Below the pieces are notes generated by a model. It was not told the origin of the DNA. It was given only the letters and a program-made list of their open reading frames with translations, and ran no database searches. A stretch of 46,203 nt of DNA from a virus: the IMG/VR virus record IMGVR_UViG_3300042558_002558, positions 1 through 46,203 of that record, one strand, 5' to 3'. The position numbers were made by a program, and so were the translations under genes. Each line of letters opens with the position of its first letter. The first letter of the stretch is position 1. Below, one piece after another: positions 26,858 through 35,135 of the stretch.

Positions 26858-27112
26858 ATGGAATGGAAAGTTTTAACAATCGATAAAACAATAGAATCTA
26901 CATTTGTATCAGATGCTGAACCTCAAGAACTTATTGCTGAATTATCAGCATCAACTTCGCCTGATACAGAACCAATTGGGTATTTTTATTACAGTACCGG
27001 ATTATTTGAGCAATTAATCGTATCATCATCTACTACAGATAATATAAGAGTATTGGCAAATGAACAACACTATGATATGTTTTTAGCAGATGAATCGGCA
27101 TCTATGGCTTAA
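26858..27112 (+). CDS. Small unknown protein with its own leader
   Basis: 84 aa, acidic and Ser/Thr-rich: MEWKVLTIDKTIESTFVSDAEPQE, GYFYYSTGLFEQLIVSSSTTDNI. No family recognised. Unlike most island genes it has a 56-nt upstream gap with a late-type motif and a strong A-rich start. It sits between the E1 alpha-like gene and a sugar epimerase and breaks their otherwise tight packing. A regulatory, carrier or structural role is possible; I cannot choose. Confidence 0.5.
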   Translation: MEWKVLTIDKTIESTFVSDAEPQELIAELSASTSPDTEPIGYFYYSTGLFEQLIVSSSTTDNIRVLANEQHYDMFLADESASMA

Positions 27113-27132
27113 TTGCACAACAAAAATGTTAT

Positions 27133-28065
27133 ATGAAGAAAATATTGGTTACAGGAAGTAGCGGCTTAGTTGGCACACATCTAATTGAAAAGTTATTAGA
27201 AAAAGGTTATAATGTAATTGGGGTTGATTTTAAACCACCTGTTAAAGTCATTGATAATCAAAACTTTAAGTTTATTTCTTTTGATTTAAGAAATCAAACT
27301 GATGTTAGTTTATTGTTTAATGACTTTAAATTTGATGGGGTTATAAATTCATTTGGTATAAAAGGCTCCCCAATAAAAGCAAAAGAAAATCCACTAGATT
27401 TTTTAGAACCTTCTATTAAAGTTAATACTAACATTATAGACAATTGTTTTAAACACAATAGTTGGTTAGTATTCATGTCCTCAGTTGGCGTATATGAGCC
27501 AGCAGAAGAGTTTGTAGAAGATAGTGTATGGAAAACTCTACCATCTAAAAATGATTGGTTTCCATCTTGGTCAAAACGAATACCCGAACTTTACTTAGAA
27601 GCATATAAAGTCCAATATAAATGGCAAGATTGGTCTATAGTAAGGCCTGCCAATATATTTGGTGAATACGATAACTTTGGGGATGGTTCTACTGTAATAG
27701 CATCTACTATACGAAAAGTATATGAATCTGATGGTGAAATTGAAGCATGGGGTGATGGGACTCCTACCAGAGATTTTATTTATGCGGGAGATGTTGCAGA
27801 TGCTTGTATTAAATGCTTAGAAGATAAATTGCACATTACAACCAATTTGGGTAGTGGTGAAGATATTTCTATAAAAAGGATGATAGAAACTGTTTCTGAA
27901 GTTAGTGGTAAGGATATTCAAATAAATTGGGATACTACCAAACCAAATGGTGATATGAAACGAAAAATGAATACAAAATTGCAAGAACAATATGGATTAT
28001 TACCAAAATTGGGTTTTAAAGAAGGATTAAAAGTTACATACGAATATTATGAAAAAAACAGATAA
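27133..28065 (+). CDS. NAD-dependent nucleotide-sugar epimerase/dehydratase (extended SDR, 2)
   Basis: 310 aa. Rossmann GSSGLVGT at residues 8-15; FMSSVGVYEP; RPANIFGEYDNFGDGS; WGDGTPTRDFIYAGDVADA; KPNGDMKRKMNT. These last elements recall GDP-L-fucose synthase and related 3,5-epimerase/4-reductases. The expected catalytic YxxxK is not obvious: the aligned stretch reads FPSWSKR, with Pro where Tyr should be. It may be altered in activity, or my alignment may be off. It overlaps the next SDR by 17 nt. Confidence 0.8.
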   Translation: MKKILVTGSSGLVGTHLIEKLLEKGYNVIGVDFKPPVKVIDNQNFKFISFDLRNQTDVSLLFNDFKFDGVINSFGIKGSPIKAKENPLDFLEPSIKVNTNIIDNCFKHNSWLVFMSSVGVYEPAEEFVEDSVWKTLPSKNDWFPSWSKRIPELYLEAYKVQYKWQDWSIVRPANIFGEYDNFGDGSTVIASTIRKVYESDGEIEAWGDGTPTRDFIYAGDVADACIKCLEDKLHITTNLGSGEDISIKRMIETVSEVSGKDIQINWDTTKPNGDMKRKMNTKLQEQYGLLPKLGFKEGLKVTYEYYEKNR

Positions 28066-29041
28066 AATATTAGTTACAGGCGCTGCTGGATTTATTGGTT
28101 CTCGATTACTAAAAATGTTATGGGAAAGTGGTTACACTAATTTACGTGCAACATCTCATAGTAGAAATTTAAGAAACGATTTTGATGGTAGTAGTTCAAT
28201 TCCGTTTTACAAAGGAAGTTTGCAAGATGCAAAATTTTGCAATGAAGTTTCAGAAGGAGTTGATGTTGTATTTCATTGTGCAGCAAACACAACAAATGCA
28301 TTAGATACTAAAGTAAATCCATTATTGCATGTTACCCCAAATGTTGAAATGAATGTAAACTTAATGGAGCAAAGTTGGAAAAATGGTGTAAGAAAATTTG
28401 TGTTTCCATCATCTAATACAACATATCCTGATATGGGGTCAACTCCATGCACAGAAGATATAGAAGTTCAAACGCCAAACATATACCCTGTGTATAAAGC
28501 AGTAGGTTGGATGAAACGATATACCGAAACATTATGTGATTTCTTTTCAAATCAGATTCACAATCCAATGCAATGTATTGTATTAAGACCTTCAAATGCA
28601 TACGGTCCAAATGATAAATATGATTTTGAAAAGTGTCACGTTACGCCAGCATCAATCAGAAAGGTAGCTGATGGGTTAGATCCAATACCCGTTTGGGGAG
28701 ATGGAACGGAAGTTAGAGATATCATTCATGTTGATGATATGGTTAGTGGTTTTATTACAATAGCAGAGAAAGTTGATACCTATGATATCTATAATGTTTG
28801 CTATGGAGAAGGATACACTGTTAAAGATGTATTGGATACTATTAAAGAGATTGATGGTAATACCAATCCAATTGAATATGTAAACAACAAAGCTCCAATG
28901 ATACCGGTTAGATTGCTTTCTAATGCGAAGCTTCGTAAGTTGGGATGGAAACCTAAATATGATTTAAAGAGTGGATTGAAAGATGCACTAAAATGGTATA
29001 AAGAACACAAAAAAGAATTTAATCCAAATTCAAAACCTTAA
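28049..29041 (+). CDS. NAD-dependent nucleotide-sugar epimerase/dehydratase (extended SDR, 3)
   Basis: 330 aa. GAAGFIGS Rossmann loop at residues 11-18, FHCAANTTNA, FPSSNTTYPD, intact YPVYK (Y-x3-K), LRPSNAYGPNDKYDF, and VWGDGTEVRDIIHVDDMVSG. Together with the upstream gene this resembles GDP-fucose synthase/4-reductase and UDP-sugar epimerase families. The intact active site contrasts with its upstream neighbour, so the two could form a heterodimer or act on different sugars. It is directly followed by the E1 beta-like gene. Confidence 0.85.
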   Translation: MKKTDKILVTGAAGFIGSRLLKMLWESGYTNLRATSHSRNLRNDFDGSSSIPFYKGSLQDAKFCNEVSEGVDVVFHCAANTTNALDTKVNPLLHVTPNVEMNVNLMEQSWKNGVRKFVFPSSNTTYPDMGSTPCTEDIEVQTPNIYPVYKAVGWMKRYTETLCDFFSNQIHNPMQCIVLRPSNAYGPNDKYDFEKCHVTPASIRKVADGLDPIPVWGDGTEVRDIIHVDDMVSGFITIAEKVDTYDIYNVCYGEGYTVKDVLDTIKEIDGNTNPIEYVNNKAPMIPVRLLSNAKLRKLGWKPKYDLKSGLKDALKWYKEHKKEFNPNSKP

Positions 29042-29045
29042 TTAA

Positions 29046-29579
29046 ATGATAAGTTACACTAATTACAAAGACCAGTTATCCGAAGCAATGAAAATGTGTA
29101 ATGATGTAGAAAATTCTATATTCATTGGACAACAAATATTGTGGAAAGGTAATCCAATGTCAACTACATTAGATTTTGTAGATAAATCAAAGATGATTGA
29201 GGTGCCGGTAATGGAAGAAACGCAAATGGGAATGAGTTTGGGATTGGCAATGACTGATAAATTTGTAGTTACATTTTATCCACGTTGGGATTTTCTAATA
29301 TCAGCAACAAATCAGTTAGTAAATCATATTGATAAGTATTCACTAATGACTGGGATAACTCCACATATTATAATAAGAGTTGGCAAGGGTTCTGATAAAC
29401 CATTAGACCCGGGTCATCAACATAAGGGTAATTATATTGAAGAATTTAAGAGTATGTTAAAGACGGTTGAGATATTAGATTGCCAAACGGTAGTTGATAT
29501 ACAATTGAACTACGAATATGCTATAAAAAATAAAGGAATTTACTTAATAACCGAATATCCTGAGAAATACTATAATTAA
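29046..29579 (+). CDS. TPP-dependent E1 beta/transketolase pyrimidine domain-like subunit, short form
   Basis: 177 aa. Matches the pyrimidine-binding half of E1 beta: VENSIFIGQQI, IEVPVMEETQMGMSLGLAMTDK with the Glu expected to activate TPP, FVVTFYPRWDFLISATNQLVNH, then PHIIIRVGKG...HQHKGNYIEEF. It ends where the transketolase C-terminal domain would begin, so it is about half the usual length of E1 beta. It is the evident partner of the E1 alpha-like protein at 26172. Such minimal two-part TPP enzymes (compare sulfopyruvate decarboxylase ComDE) can be functional. Confidence 0.75.
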   Translation: MISYTNYKDQLSEAMKMCNDVENSIFIGQQILWKGNPMSTTLDFVDKSKMIEVPVMEETQMGMSLGLAMTDKFVVTFYPRWDFLISATNQLVNHIDKYSLMTGITPHIIIRVGKGSDKPLDPGHQHKGNYIEEFKSMLKTVEILDCQTVVDIQLNYEYAIKNKGIYLITEYPEKYYN

Positions 29580-29587
29580 AATGTTGT

Positions 29588-30727
29588 ATGAACAAAAGAA
29601 TATTAGATTATGGGTATGTATCCATTAGAATATTACAACCATTCTATTCATTGCCGGATACTCGTGACAATGCAAATGGAATCTATGATATAATTGTATG
29701 TGAACGAGATTCATTCCAAGATAATTTGGATGATATGTTACAATATGCACACAAAGATACTAAAATCTTAATAGATATCATTTCAGAATCCGGAAATTTA
29801 GACAATTTTATTGATATTTTTTTAGAATTAACCAATAAACACAAAGATGTTCAATTTTATCTATTAGTAGATAGTGTGTTTGATGTTAATGTAGGTAGCA
29901 ATGTTAAAATGCTACAATCTTATAAGCTTTCATTCTTACCTTTTTTTGAAAACTATTGTGTAGAACAACACGATTCTCAATTTGTATTAAATGATACATC
30001 AATTTATAATAAAAGAGATGGATTTTTATCATTAAATGGTTCGATGCGAACTCAAAGAATATTATTACTTATTGAATTGATTAAAAATGGGTATGTAAAT
30101 TTAGATGGGACAATTTCAAATATAAATAATAATATATCTTTTTTATTTTATGGTAATAACAAATTTGATATTGAAAGTTACAATATATTCATAGATAATA
30201 TGCTATTAAATGGAGAAATTACAAATGAAGAATTTGTTTTACTTAATTCCATATCAAATAGTTTACCAATAATAGTTAATGGTGAAATGGGTGAAAGACC
30301 TGATTTGCTTTTAAGAGAATACTACGCTAATATTTTAAATTTAGTTACCGATAATGCTACTGGGTTTGATGATTCTGATAATTTTAAGTATGGAACAATA
30401 ACTCTTACTGAAAAAGCTTGGAAACCATTCAAAACACATCAACTTCCTTTATATATAGGATTGCCTGGTTATGTAGATGTGATTAGAAATTTAGGATTTG
30501 ATGTATTTGATGATTTTATAAATCACAATTATGATAAAGAACAAAATCATGTAGAAAGAATTAAAATAGTTGTAGAAGAACTAAATAAATTAACTCAATT
30601 AGATATGTTAGAGTTCTATAATCAAAATCGTAAGAGATTTGTAAAAAATTGTGCTAATATTTATAAATTAAAAGCAGAGGCATATTTAGAACTTAATAAT
30701 TTTATAATAGAAAACGATTTAATATAA
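29588..30727 (+). CDS. GT10/fucosyltransferase-like family protein (copy C)
   Basis: 379 aa. The shared motifs are LNGSMRTQRILLLIELIK, then GTITLTEKAWKPFKTHQLPLYIGLPG and IRNLGFDVFDDF. The TEK.WKP signature and the following PL..G...(V)..(L)GF line up with copies A, B and D. The N-terminal third differs from the others. It is followed with a one-base overlap by the SAM synthetase-like gene. Donor and acceptor are unknown; assignment is by motif. Confidence 0.55.
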   Translation: MNKRILDYGYVSIRILQPFYSLPDTRDNANGIYDIIVCERDSFQDNLDDMLQYAHKDTKILIDIISESGNLDNFIDIFLELTNKHKDVQFYLLVDSVFDVNVGSNVKMLQSYKLSFLPFFENYCVEQHDSQFVLNDTSIYNKRDGFLSLNGSMRTQRILLLIELIKNGYVNLDGTISNINNNISFLFYGNNKFDIESYNIFIDNMLLNGEITNEEFVLLNSISNSLPIIVNGEMGERPDLLLREYYANILNLVTDNATGFDDSDNFKYGTITLTEKAWKPFKTHQLPLYIGLPGYVDVIRNLGFDVFDDFINHNYDKEQNHVERIKIVVEELNKLTQLDMLEFYNQNRKRFVKNCANIYKLKAEAYLELNNFIIENDLI

Positions 30728-31686
30728 TGAGGTCATCGTATTTCATAAGTCCAAAACATTATGGTAAGGTATGTGATATTGCAGCAGAATCGGTAGTTCA
30801 ACTATACACAGATTCAAATGAATTATATTATTCGGATGTATTTTCATATGTTATGAATAATACATTATATATAAATGGTTGGGTTAGTTCTGATAATCAT
30901 TTTTCATATGAAACCATCAAACAATTCATATCAAATTGTATAGAAATTGATATAAATATGGTTTTATCTATTAAGCAAATACCATTATCAAACGATATTT
31001 TTGAAATCAATGCTGGAACATTTTTGGGATATGCTTCAAATGAAAACGCAGAAGGTATTCCATTTGAACATTTATTAGTTACAAAACTAACAAAAACTAT
31101 ATACAATAAAATAAATGAAGCTATAAAAATTGGATTAGTAATAAATGGTAAACAAATTGATATTTTTGCAGAAACAAATTATGAAAATAATAGTTATATA
31201 ATTGATTTAATAAATGAATATCTAATTGATGAAAATTATATTAGTATTAACATTAAGGTGAGTCCAATAATCAATCAGTTGTTATATAAATCAAATGAAA
31301 ATTTTATCATAAACGCATATGGGCCACGCTCACCATATGGTAATACAAATTTTATTGGATTGGATATCTATAGAAATTCTAAATATTCTCATTTAGTTTC
31401 AAAAGAAATTGCAGGTAAAATGGGTTTGATTGAAAATTTAAACTATTCATTAGTAGAGTTAACATATTCACATAATAACCCAACCCCAATACAATTTGGT
31501 ATTAAGGGCAATATTGGTGGTATTCATTTAGAAAATGGGACATTTTTTGAAAATTGTAATAAGTTTGATGAATTGATTGACATAAAAAATAATATTATAG
31601 AAAAAATAAAATCAACTCCCAATTCCTTAATTGAATTGGCAAAATGGGGTTACTTTAATCTAAATACAAAATATGAAAAACTATAA
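30727..31686 (+). CDS. Degenerate S-adenosylmethionine synthetase (MetK) homologue
   Basis: 319 aa versus ~384 for MetK. Alignable segments run along the full length: ISPKHYGKVCDIAAESVVQ (MetK SESVSEGHPDKIADQISDA); NAGTFLGYASNENAEGIPF (GAGDQGLMFGYATNET..MP); SHLVSKEIAGKMGLI, then VELTYSHNNPTPIQFGIKG (RYVAKNIVAAGL...QVSYAIGVAEPTSI); and ELAKWGYFNL (ETAAYGHFGR). Key MetK residues are changed: GHPDK is KHYGK, and GDQG is missing. It may use another substrate or have lost activity. Nearby radical SAM and methyltransferase genes use SAM. Confidence 0.65.
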   Translation: MRSSYFISPKHYGKVCDIAAESVVQLYTDSNELYYSDVFSYVMNNTLYINGWVSSDNHFSYETIKQFISNCIEIDINMVLSIKQIPLSNDIFEINAGTFLGYASNENAEGIPFEHLLVTKLTKTIYNKINEAIKIGLVINGKQIDIFAETNYENNSYIIDLINEYLIDENYISINIKVSPIINQLLYKSNENFIINAYGPRSPYGNTNFIGLDIYRNSKYSHLVSKEIAGKMGLIENLNYSLVELTYSHNNPTPIQFGIKGNIGGIHLENGTFFENCNKFDELIDIKNNIIEKIKSTPNSLIELAKWGYFNLNTKYEKL

Positions 31687-32641
31687 ATACTTGGTGGTAA
31701 ATGGATGTTCTCAAACCTCCGGCCAAATGTGCCCGGTTGGTGAAACTTGGGCAGTAAAATTAGCAAAACGATTGGGTCTTGAATTAATAAATTTAGCATC
31801 GGCTGGAACTGGTTGGTATAAAGTGGAAACATCAACAATGTCTTTTATAAACGGAAATAGAGATATATTGGATGAGTGCTTCTTTATCTTACAAAAATCT
31901 GAATTAGCCCGTAGAGTTAATTATGAGGAATTGGCAACAAATAGAACGGATATGTGGGAAAAATGGAATATAAAATATATGTCCCATACCGATTTACAAT
32001 TTCAAGGTTATATTGATTTTGAAAAACATGGATTTGATACACCAATTAACCATAGATTAGATGACATTAATCAAGAGTTTCAATTATATGATGAATTGGG
32101 TGATTTTTTGGAAACAAGCAAATTGGGATTTTTTCCTGAACATAAACATTATCCAAATAGTAGACATTTTTGGAAATTGGGTAATAATAACGATATAGAC
32201 CCACCATATATACACGAACAATTTGAAGAATTGATGTTGCATTGGGGTTTAAGAATTTCTTCATTACATTTGTTACTTAAAACTATGGGAATTGGGCATT
32301 TAATAGTAGATGGATATTCACCATTCTTATCATATAAGTTAAATTTCAGAAATTACTATGAATCTGAATCTGAATTTGAGTGGGTAAACCGATTTTGGTC
32401 AACTGAAACCGATGATCCAACTGATGAAATGGTATATGACTTTAAAAACATCAAATGTGGGTGGATTTTCGATATGATTGAACCCAAATATAAGATAGAT
32501 GATGTGGTTTTATGGAGTTTATATCAATTTAAACCACATGATACTTCTTATAATGTAGATGGGGGCCATGCCGGTCCAAAAGGTATGGATATTATTGAGG
32601 GAGTTATTTATAAAAATTTATTAGAAAAAAATTGGTTTTAA
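31673..32641 (+). CDS. SGNH-like protein (3), GCS variant
   Basis: 322 aa. The N-terminal block reads VNGCSQTSG, with Cys in place of Asp of GDS and the following Ser kept. An INLASAGTG block follows, and GGHAGPKGMD near the C terminus supplies the late His. This is the longest of the SGNH-like group after the one at 34113. Substrate unknown; acyl esterase or acyltransferase is the usual family activity. It overlaps the MetK-like gene by 14 nt. Confidence 0.6.
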   Translation: MKNYKYLVVNGCSQTSGQMCPVGETWAVKLAKRLGLELINLASAGTGWYKVETSTMSFINGNRDILDECFFILQKSELARRVNYEELATNRTDMWEKWNIKYMSHTDLQFQGYIDFEKHGFDTPINHRLDDINQEFQLYDELGDFLETSKLGFFPEHKHYPNSRHFWKLGNNNDIDPPYIHEQFEELMLHWGLRISSLHLLLKTMGIGHLIVDGYSPFLSYKLNFRNYYESESEFEWVNRFWSTETDDPTDEMVYDFKNIKCGWIFDMIEPKYKIDDVVLWSLYQFKPHDTSYNVDGGHAGPKGMDIIEGVIYKNLLEKNWF

Positions 32642-32662
32642 GGAAAAAAAATCGTATCTTTA
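32632..32662 (+). promoter_or_regulatory. Bacteroidota-type promoter (TTG-N20-TATCTTTA)
   Basis: TTG (32632-32634) at the end of the preceding gene, a 20-nt spacer, then TATCTTTA (32655-32662). Same -7 sequence and spacing as the site at 10425. It could give a second entry point for transcription of the right half of the island. The -7 box reaches the ATG of the small ORF at 32662, so transcripts from it would start inside that ORF. Confidence 0.5.
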
Positions 32663-32790
32663 TGGTTAATTACATTAAAAAATTGTGGAAAAAATTCCAA
32701 GACAAGCGTAAAAGGAAGAAGTTAGAAAAACTTTACAAAGAAAGATTGGCCGAACTCAAAAAAAGAGACCCGTTTGTCTATAAACACTAA
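32662..32790 (+). CDS. Possible 42-aa highly basic peptide
   Basis: 42 codons from the ATG at 32662 to TAA at 32790. The peptide is very basic and helical: MVNYIKKLWKKFQDKRKRKK, then LEKLYKERLAEL. It fills an otherwise empty 153-nt gap and its composition is not random-looking. Against it, the -7 box at 32655 overlaps its start, so it would be expressed only by read-through from upstream. Function unknown. Confidence 0.4.
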   Translation: MVNYIKKLWKKFQDKRKRKKLEKLYKERLAELKKRDPFVYKH

Positions 32791-32794
32791 CAAT

Positions 32795-33199
32795 ATGGCA
32801 GAAAGAAAGTATTTACCAACATTGGCTGAATTAATTGATAGATTATCAATATCCCAATTAAAAGAAGTGTTTATTTCAAAACACAAAGAAGAGTATGCGC
32901 AAGAAATTAAAGATATTGTGCATGATATTCAATTATATTTGAATGAAAGTAAAGAACCAATTACAGCGGAAACAATTAGAGCAATAGTAGTCCTTTCTCA
33001 GATGAATTTACATATTTGGCACAATGAATCAAATGTGAGAAATGGAACTGAAGGACCAAATGCATTAGCACTAACGCATGGTTTAAATGGCATTCGTAAT
33101 ACTGCAAAAAATAAAATACAAGAAGTAGTTGGTGGTAGAAAAGATTACAAAATAGACTGCTTAGCAGCAGATTTTAAAGACTGGGAAATTAGTTGGTAA
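32795..33199 (+). CDS. Conserved-looking small phage protein, unknown
   Basis: 134 aa from the ATG at 32795; an in-frame TTG at 32774 lies in the preceding small ORF and is unlikely. Starts MAERKYLPTLAELIDRLSIS, a style seen in small phage proteins that begin with a 'PT..ELIDRLSI..LK' helix. Two more helices follow, then a segment RNGTEGPNALALTHGLNGIR. No catalytic motif. It shares one base with the next gene (TAATG), so the promoter at 32632 probably serves both. Confidence 0.55.
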   Translation: MAERKYLPTLAELIDRLSISQLKEVFISKHKEEYAQEIKDIVHDIQLYLNESKEPITAETIRAIVVLSQMNLHIWHNESNVRNGTEGPNALALTHGLNGIRNTAKNKIQEVVGGRKDYKIDCLAADFKDWEISW

Positions 33200-34116
33200 T
33201 GAAAAAATATATCATAATAGGTGGATGTAGTTATGCATACAAAGATCCTGGAAAATATTTATTACCATTAAGAATATCTGAAAATGGGCATGAACTTGAT
33301 TACGATGATGTAGAATTCCTAATGTTAGGAGCTAGTTCCGCCAGTAATGAATTTATAACAGAGGCAATAATAATAGCAGTTAGTTCTTTATTGGAAAATG
33401 GTGTATTACCAAAAGATATATTGGTTATTAATAATTTTACTCAAATAGGAAGAACTTCTGTAAAATTACCAATTGAGTATTATGAAATTGCTAATGATAT
33501 TTTAAAATTTGATAATTATGATATTAGAGAATATACTTATTCTCCTATACAATTTACACAATCTTTGGTAAAGGTTAAGAATCAAATTTATTCTTTTTTA
33601 ATATCTGATAGAAATTTAAAAGGAAGTATTAAAGATTGGTATGATTATCAAAGTAGTATTATATACACCAAAAAAACTATACAAGAGCACTTTGAATCAT
33701 ATTTGAGTAGTATTGTTACTTTACAATCTTTTGTAAAAAAGAATAATATTAAAACAATATCATTTTTAATGAATAATGTTTTTGATGGTTGGGATTCCGA
33801 TTATAACCACATATACAACAATCATAAAGAATTTAATTTACCAAGCACCAAAGGAACTAAGCACATTTCGGAAATAAGCGATTATACTAAAGCTTTGTGG
33901 GATTGTATAGATTTAGATATGTTTGTATTCCATACTACCAATGAAAATAAGTATGGTGGAATTGATGAATATTTGTTAGATAAATTTCCGGATAAAAAGT
34001 ATTTTTTAGACCCATCTATTAAAAATTTTTATTTTGGTAATCACCCAACCGGAAAAATTTATTATGAGTTTGCAAAAGAATATATGATTAATCAAATAAA
34101 TGATTGGTTTAAATGA
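33199..34116 (+). CDS. SGNH-like protein (4), GCS variant
   Basis: 305 aa from the ATG at 33199 (a TTG at 33193 is less likely). Opens IIIGGCSYAYKD, then FLMLGASSASNEFI, and ends with FGNHPTGKIYYEFAKEY, which supplies the late His. The middle and its next neighbour share text such as FLMNNVFDGWD and FLMNNTFEGYY, and both have KYGGIDEYLLDKF/NFGGIDEYAMERF, so they are paralogues. Catalytic competence is uncertain because the late Asp is replaced by Asn. Confidence 0.55.
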   Translation: MKKYIIIGGCSYAYKDPGKYLLPLRISENGHELDYDDVEFLMLGASSASNEFITEAIIIAVSSLLENGVLPKDILVINNFTQIGRTSVKLPIEYYEIANDILKFDNYDIREYTYSPIQFTQSLVKVKNQIYSFLISDRNLKGSIKDWYDYQSSIIYTKKTIQEHFESYLSSIVTLQSFVKKNNIKTISFLMNNVFDGWDSDYNHIYNNHKEFNLPSTKGTKHISEISDYTKALWDCIDLDMFVFHTTNENKYGGIDEYLLDKFPDKKYFLDPSIKNFYFGNHPTGKIYYEFAKEYMINQINDWFK

Positions 34117-35135
34117 AATATATAGTTAATACTGGATGTAGTTATGGTGTGATGTTTCGTTCAATGAAAGAATTCACTAAAGGTAATGATAATCAATTTA
34201 AGGTTATTGATTTACATTGTGATTCGCATGGGGCTGAGTATCAAAAAAGAAGTATTATTTATACTATATCTAAACTTTTAAAAAAAGGTGTAAACCCATC
34301 TGATATATTTGTAGTAACCGAATGGTCACAACCGAATAGATTATTTATTGAATTACCCAAAGAAAACTCAAATCATATATTAAATAATGTTAAAAATTCA
34401 GAGGGAACTTTTGTATTGGATAATAACTTTAATAGAACGGATGATTCGTATGATTATATAGCAAAATACAAATCATTGAATGTTATAATTGGTGATAGAG
34501 TTTATCTAAACCCTGATGTTGATAGCTTTGATGAATTAGAAGATTCTAACTTAATAACTTATTTAGAGTTATTTAAAGAAAATTTGCATATATCGCATAA
34601 ACCAATAGATAGATTAGAGCAATATCTAACTAATATATTAGATTTACAAAATTACTTAAATGCAAATAAAATACAATATAAGTTCTTTTTGATGAATAAT
34701 ACATTTGAGGGGTATTATAAAAACTTCTCACACGAATATGGTAATGATTCTATTTTTAATAAAGAATTAATAGAACTACCAAATCTAAAAAAATTAACAC
34801 ATATAAAAGAATTCTCAGATTATTTAAATCAAATTTGGGATAGTATTGATTTAACTAAATTCGCATTTTACGAAACGAAAAATTTCAATTTTGGTGGTAT
34901 TGATGAATATGCAATGGAAAGATTTGGACATATAGCATACACATCGGGTGCAAACGAATGGGATATTCCCAATGAGGGTTATGTTACTTCATTTGGGGCA
35001 CATCCACATGATTCAGTTTATATTGATTTCTTTAAGGAATACATTTATAACGATTTGATTCCATTTATAGGTGAATTCACTTTTGATTTTACTGATAGAT
35101 GGAGTAGAACTAAACACAATGCAATACGATTATGA
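34113..35135 (+). CDS. SGNH-like protein (5), GCS variant
   Basis: 340 aa, paralogue of the gene before it (4-nt overlap). VNTGCSYGVMF at the start, SDIFVVTEWSQPNRLFIELP in the middle, FFLMNNTFEGYYKNF, NFGGIDEYAMERF, and FGAHPHDSVYIDFFKEY with the late His. Block II is weak. It may be an acyltransferase or esterase of unusual specificity. The next gene, an oxygenase, overlaps by 4 nt. Confidence 0.55.
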   Translation: MKYIVNTGCSYGVMFRSMKEFTKGNDNQFKVIDLHCDSHGAEYQKRSIIYTISKLLKKGVNPSDIFVVTEWSQPNRLFIELPKENSNHILNNVKNSEGTFVLDNNFNRTDDSYDYIAKYKSLNVIIGDRVYLNPDVDSFDELEDSNLITYLELFKENLHISHKPIDRLEQYLTNILDLQNYLNANKIQYKFFLMNNTFEGYYKNFSHEYGNDSIFNKELIELPNLKKLTHIKEFSDYLNQIWDSIDLTKFAFYETKNFNFGGIDEYAMERFGHIAYTSGANEWDIPNEGYVTSFGAHPHDSVYIDFFKEYIYNDLIPFIGEFTFDFTDRWSRTKHNAIRL

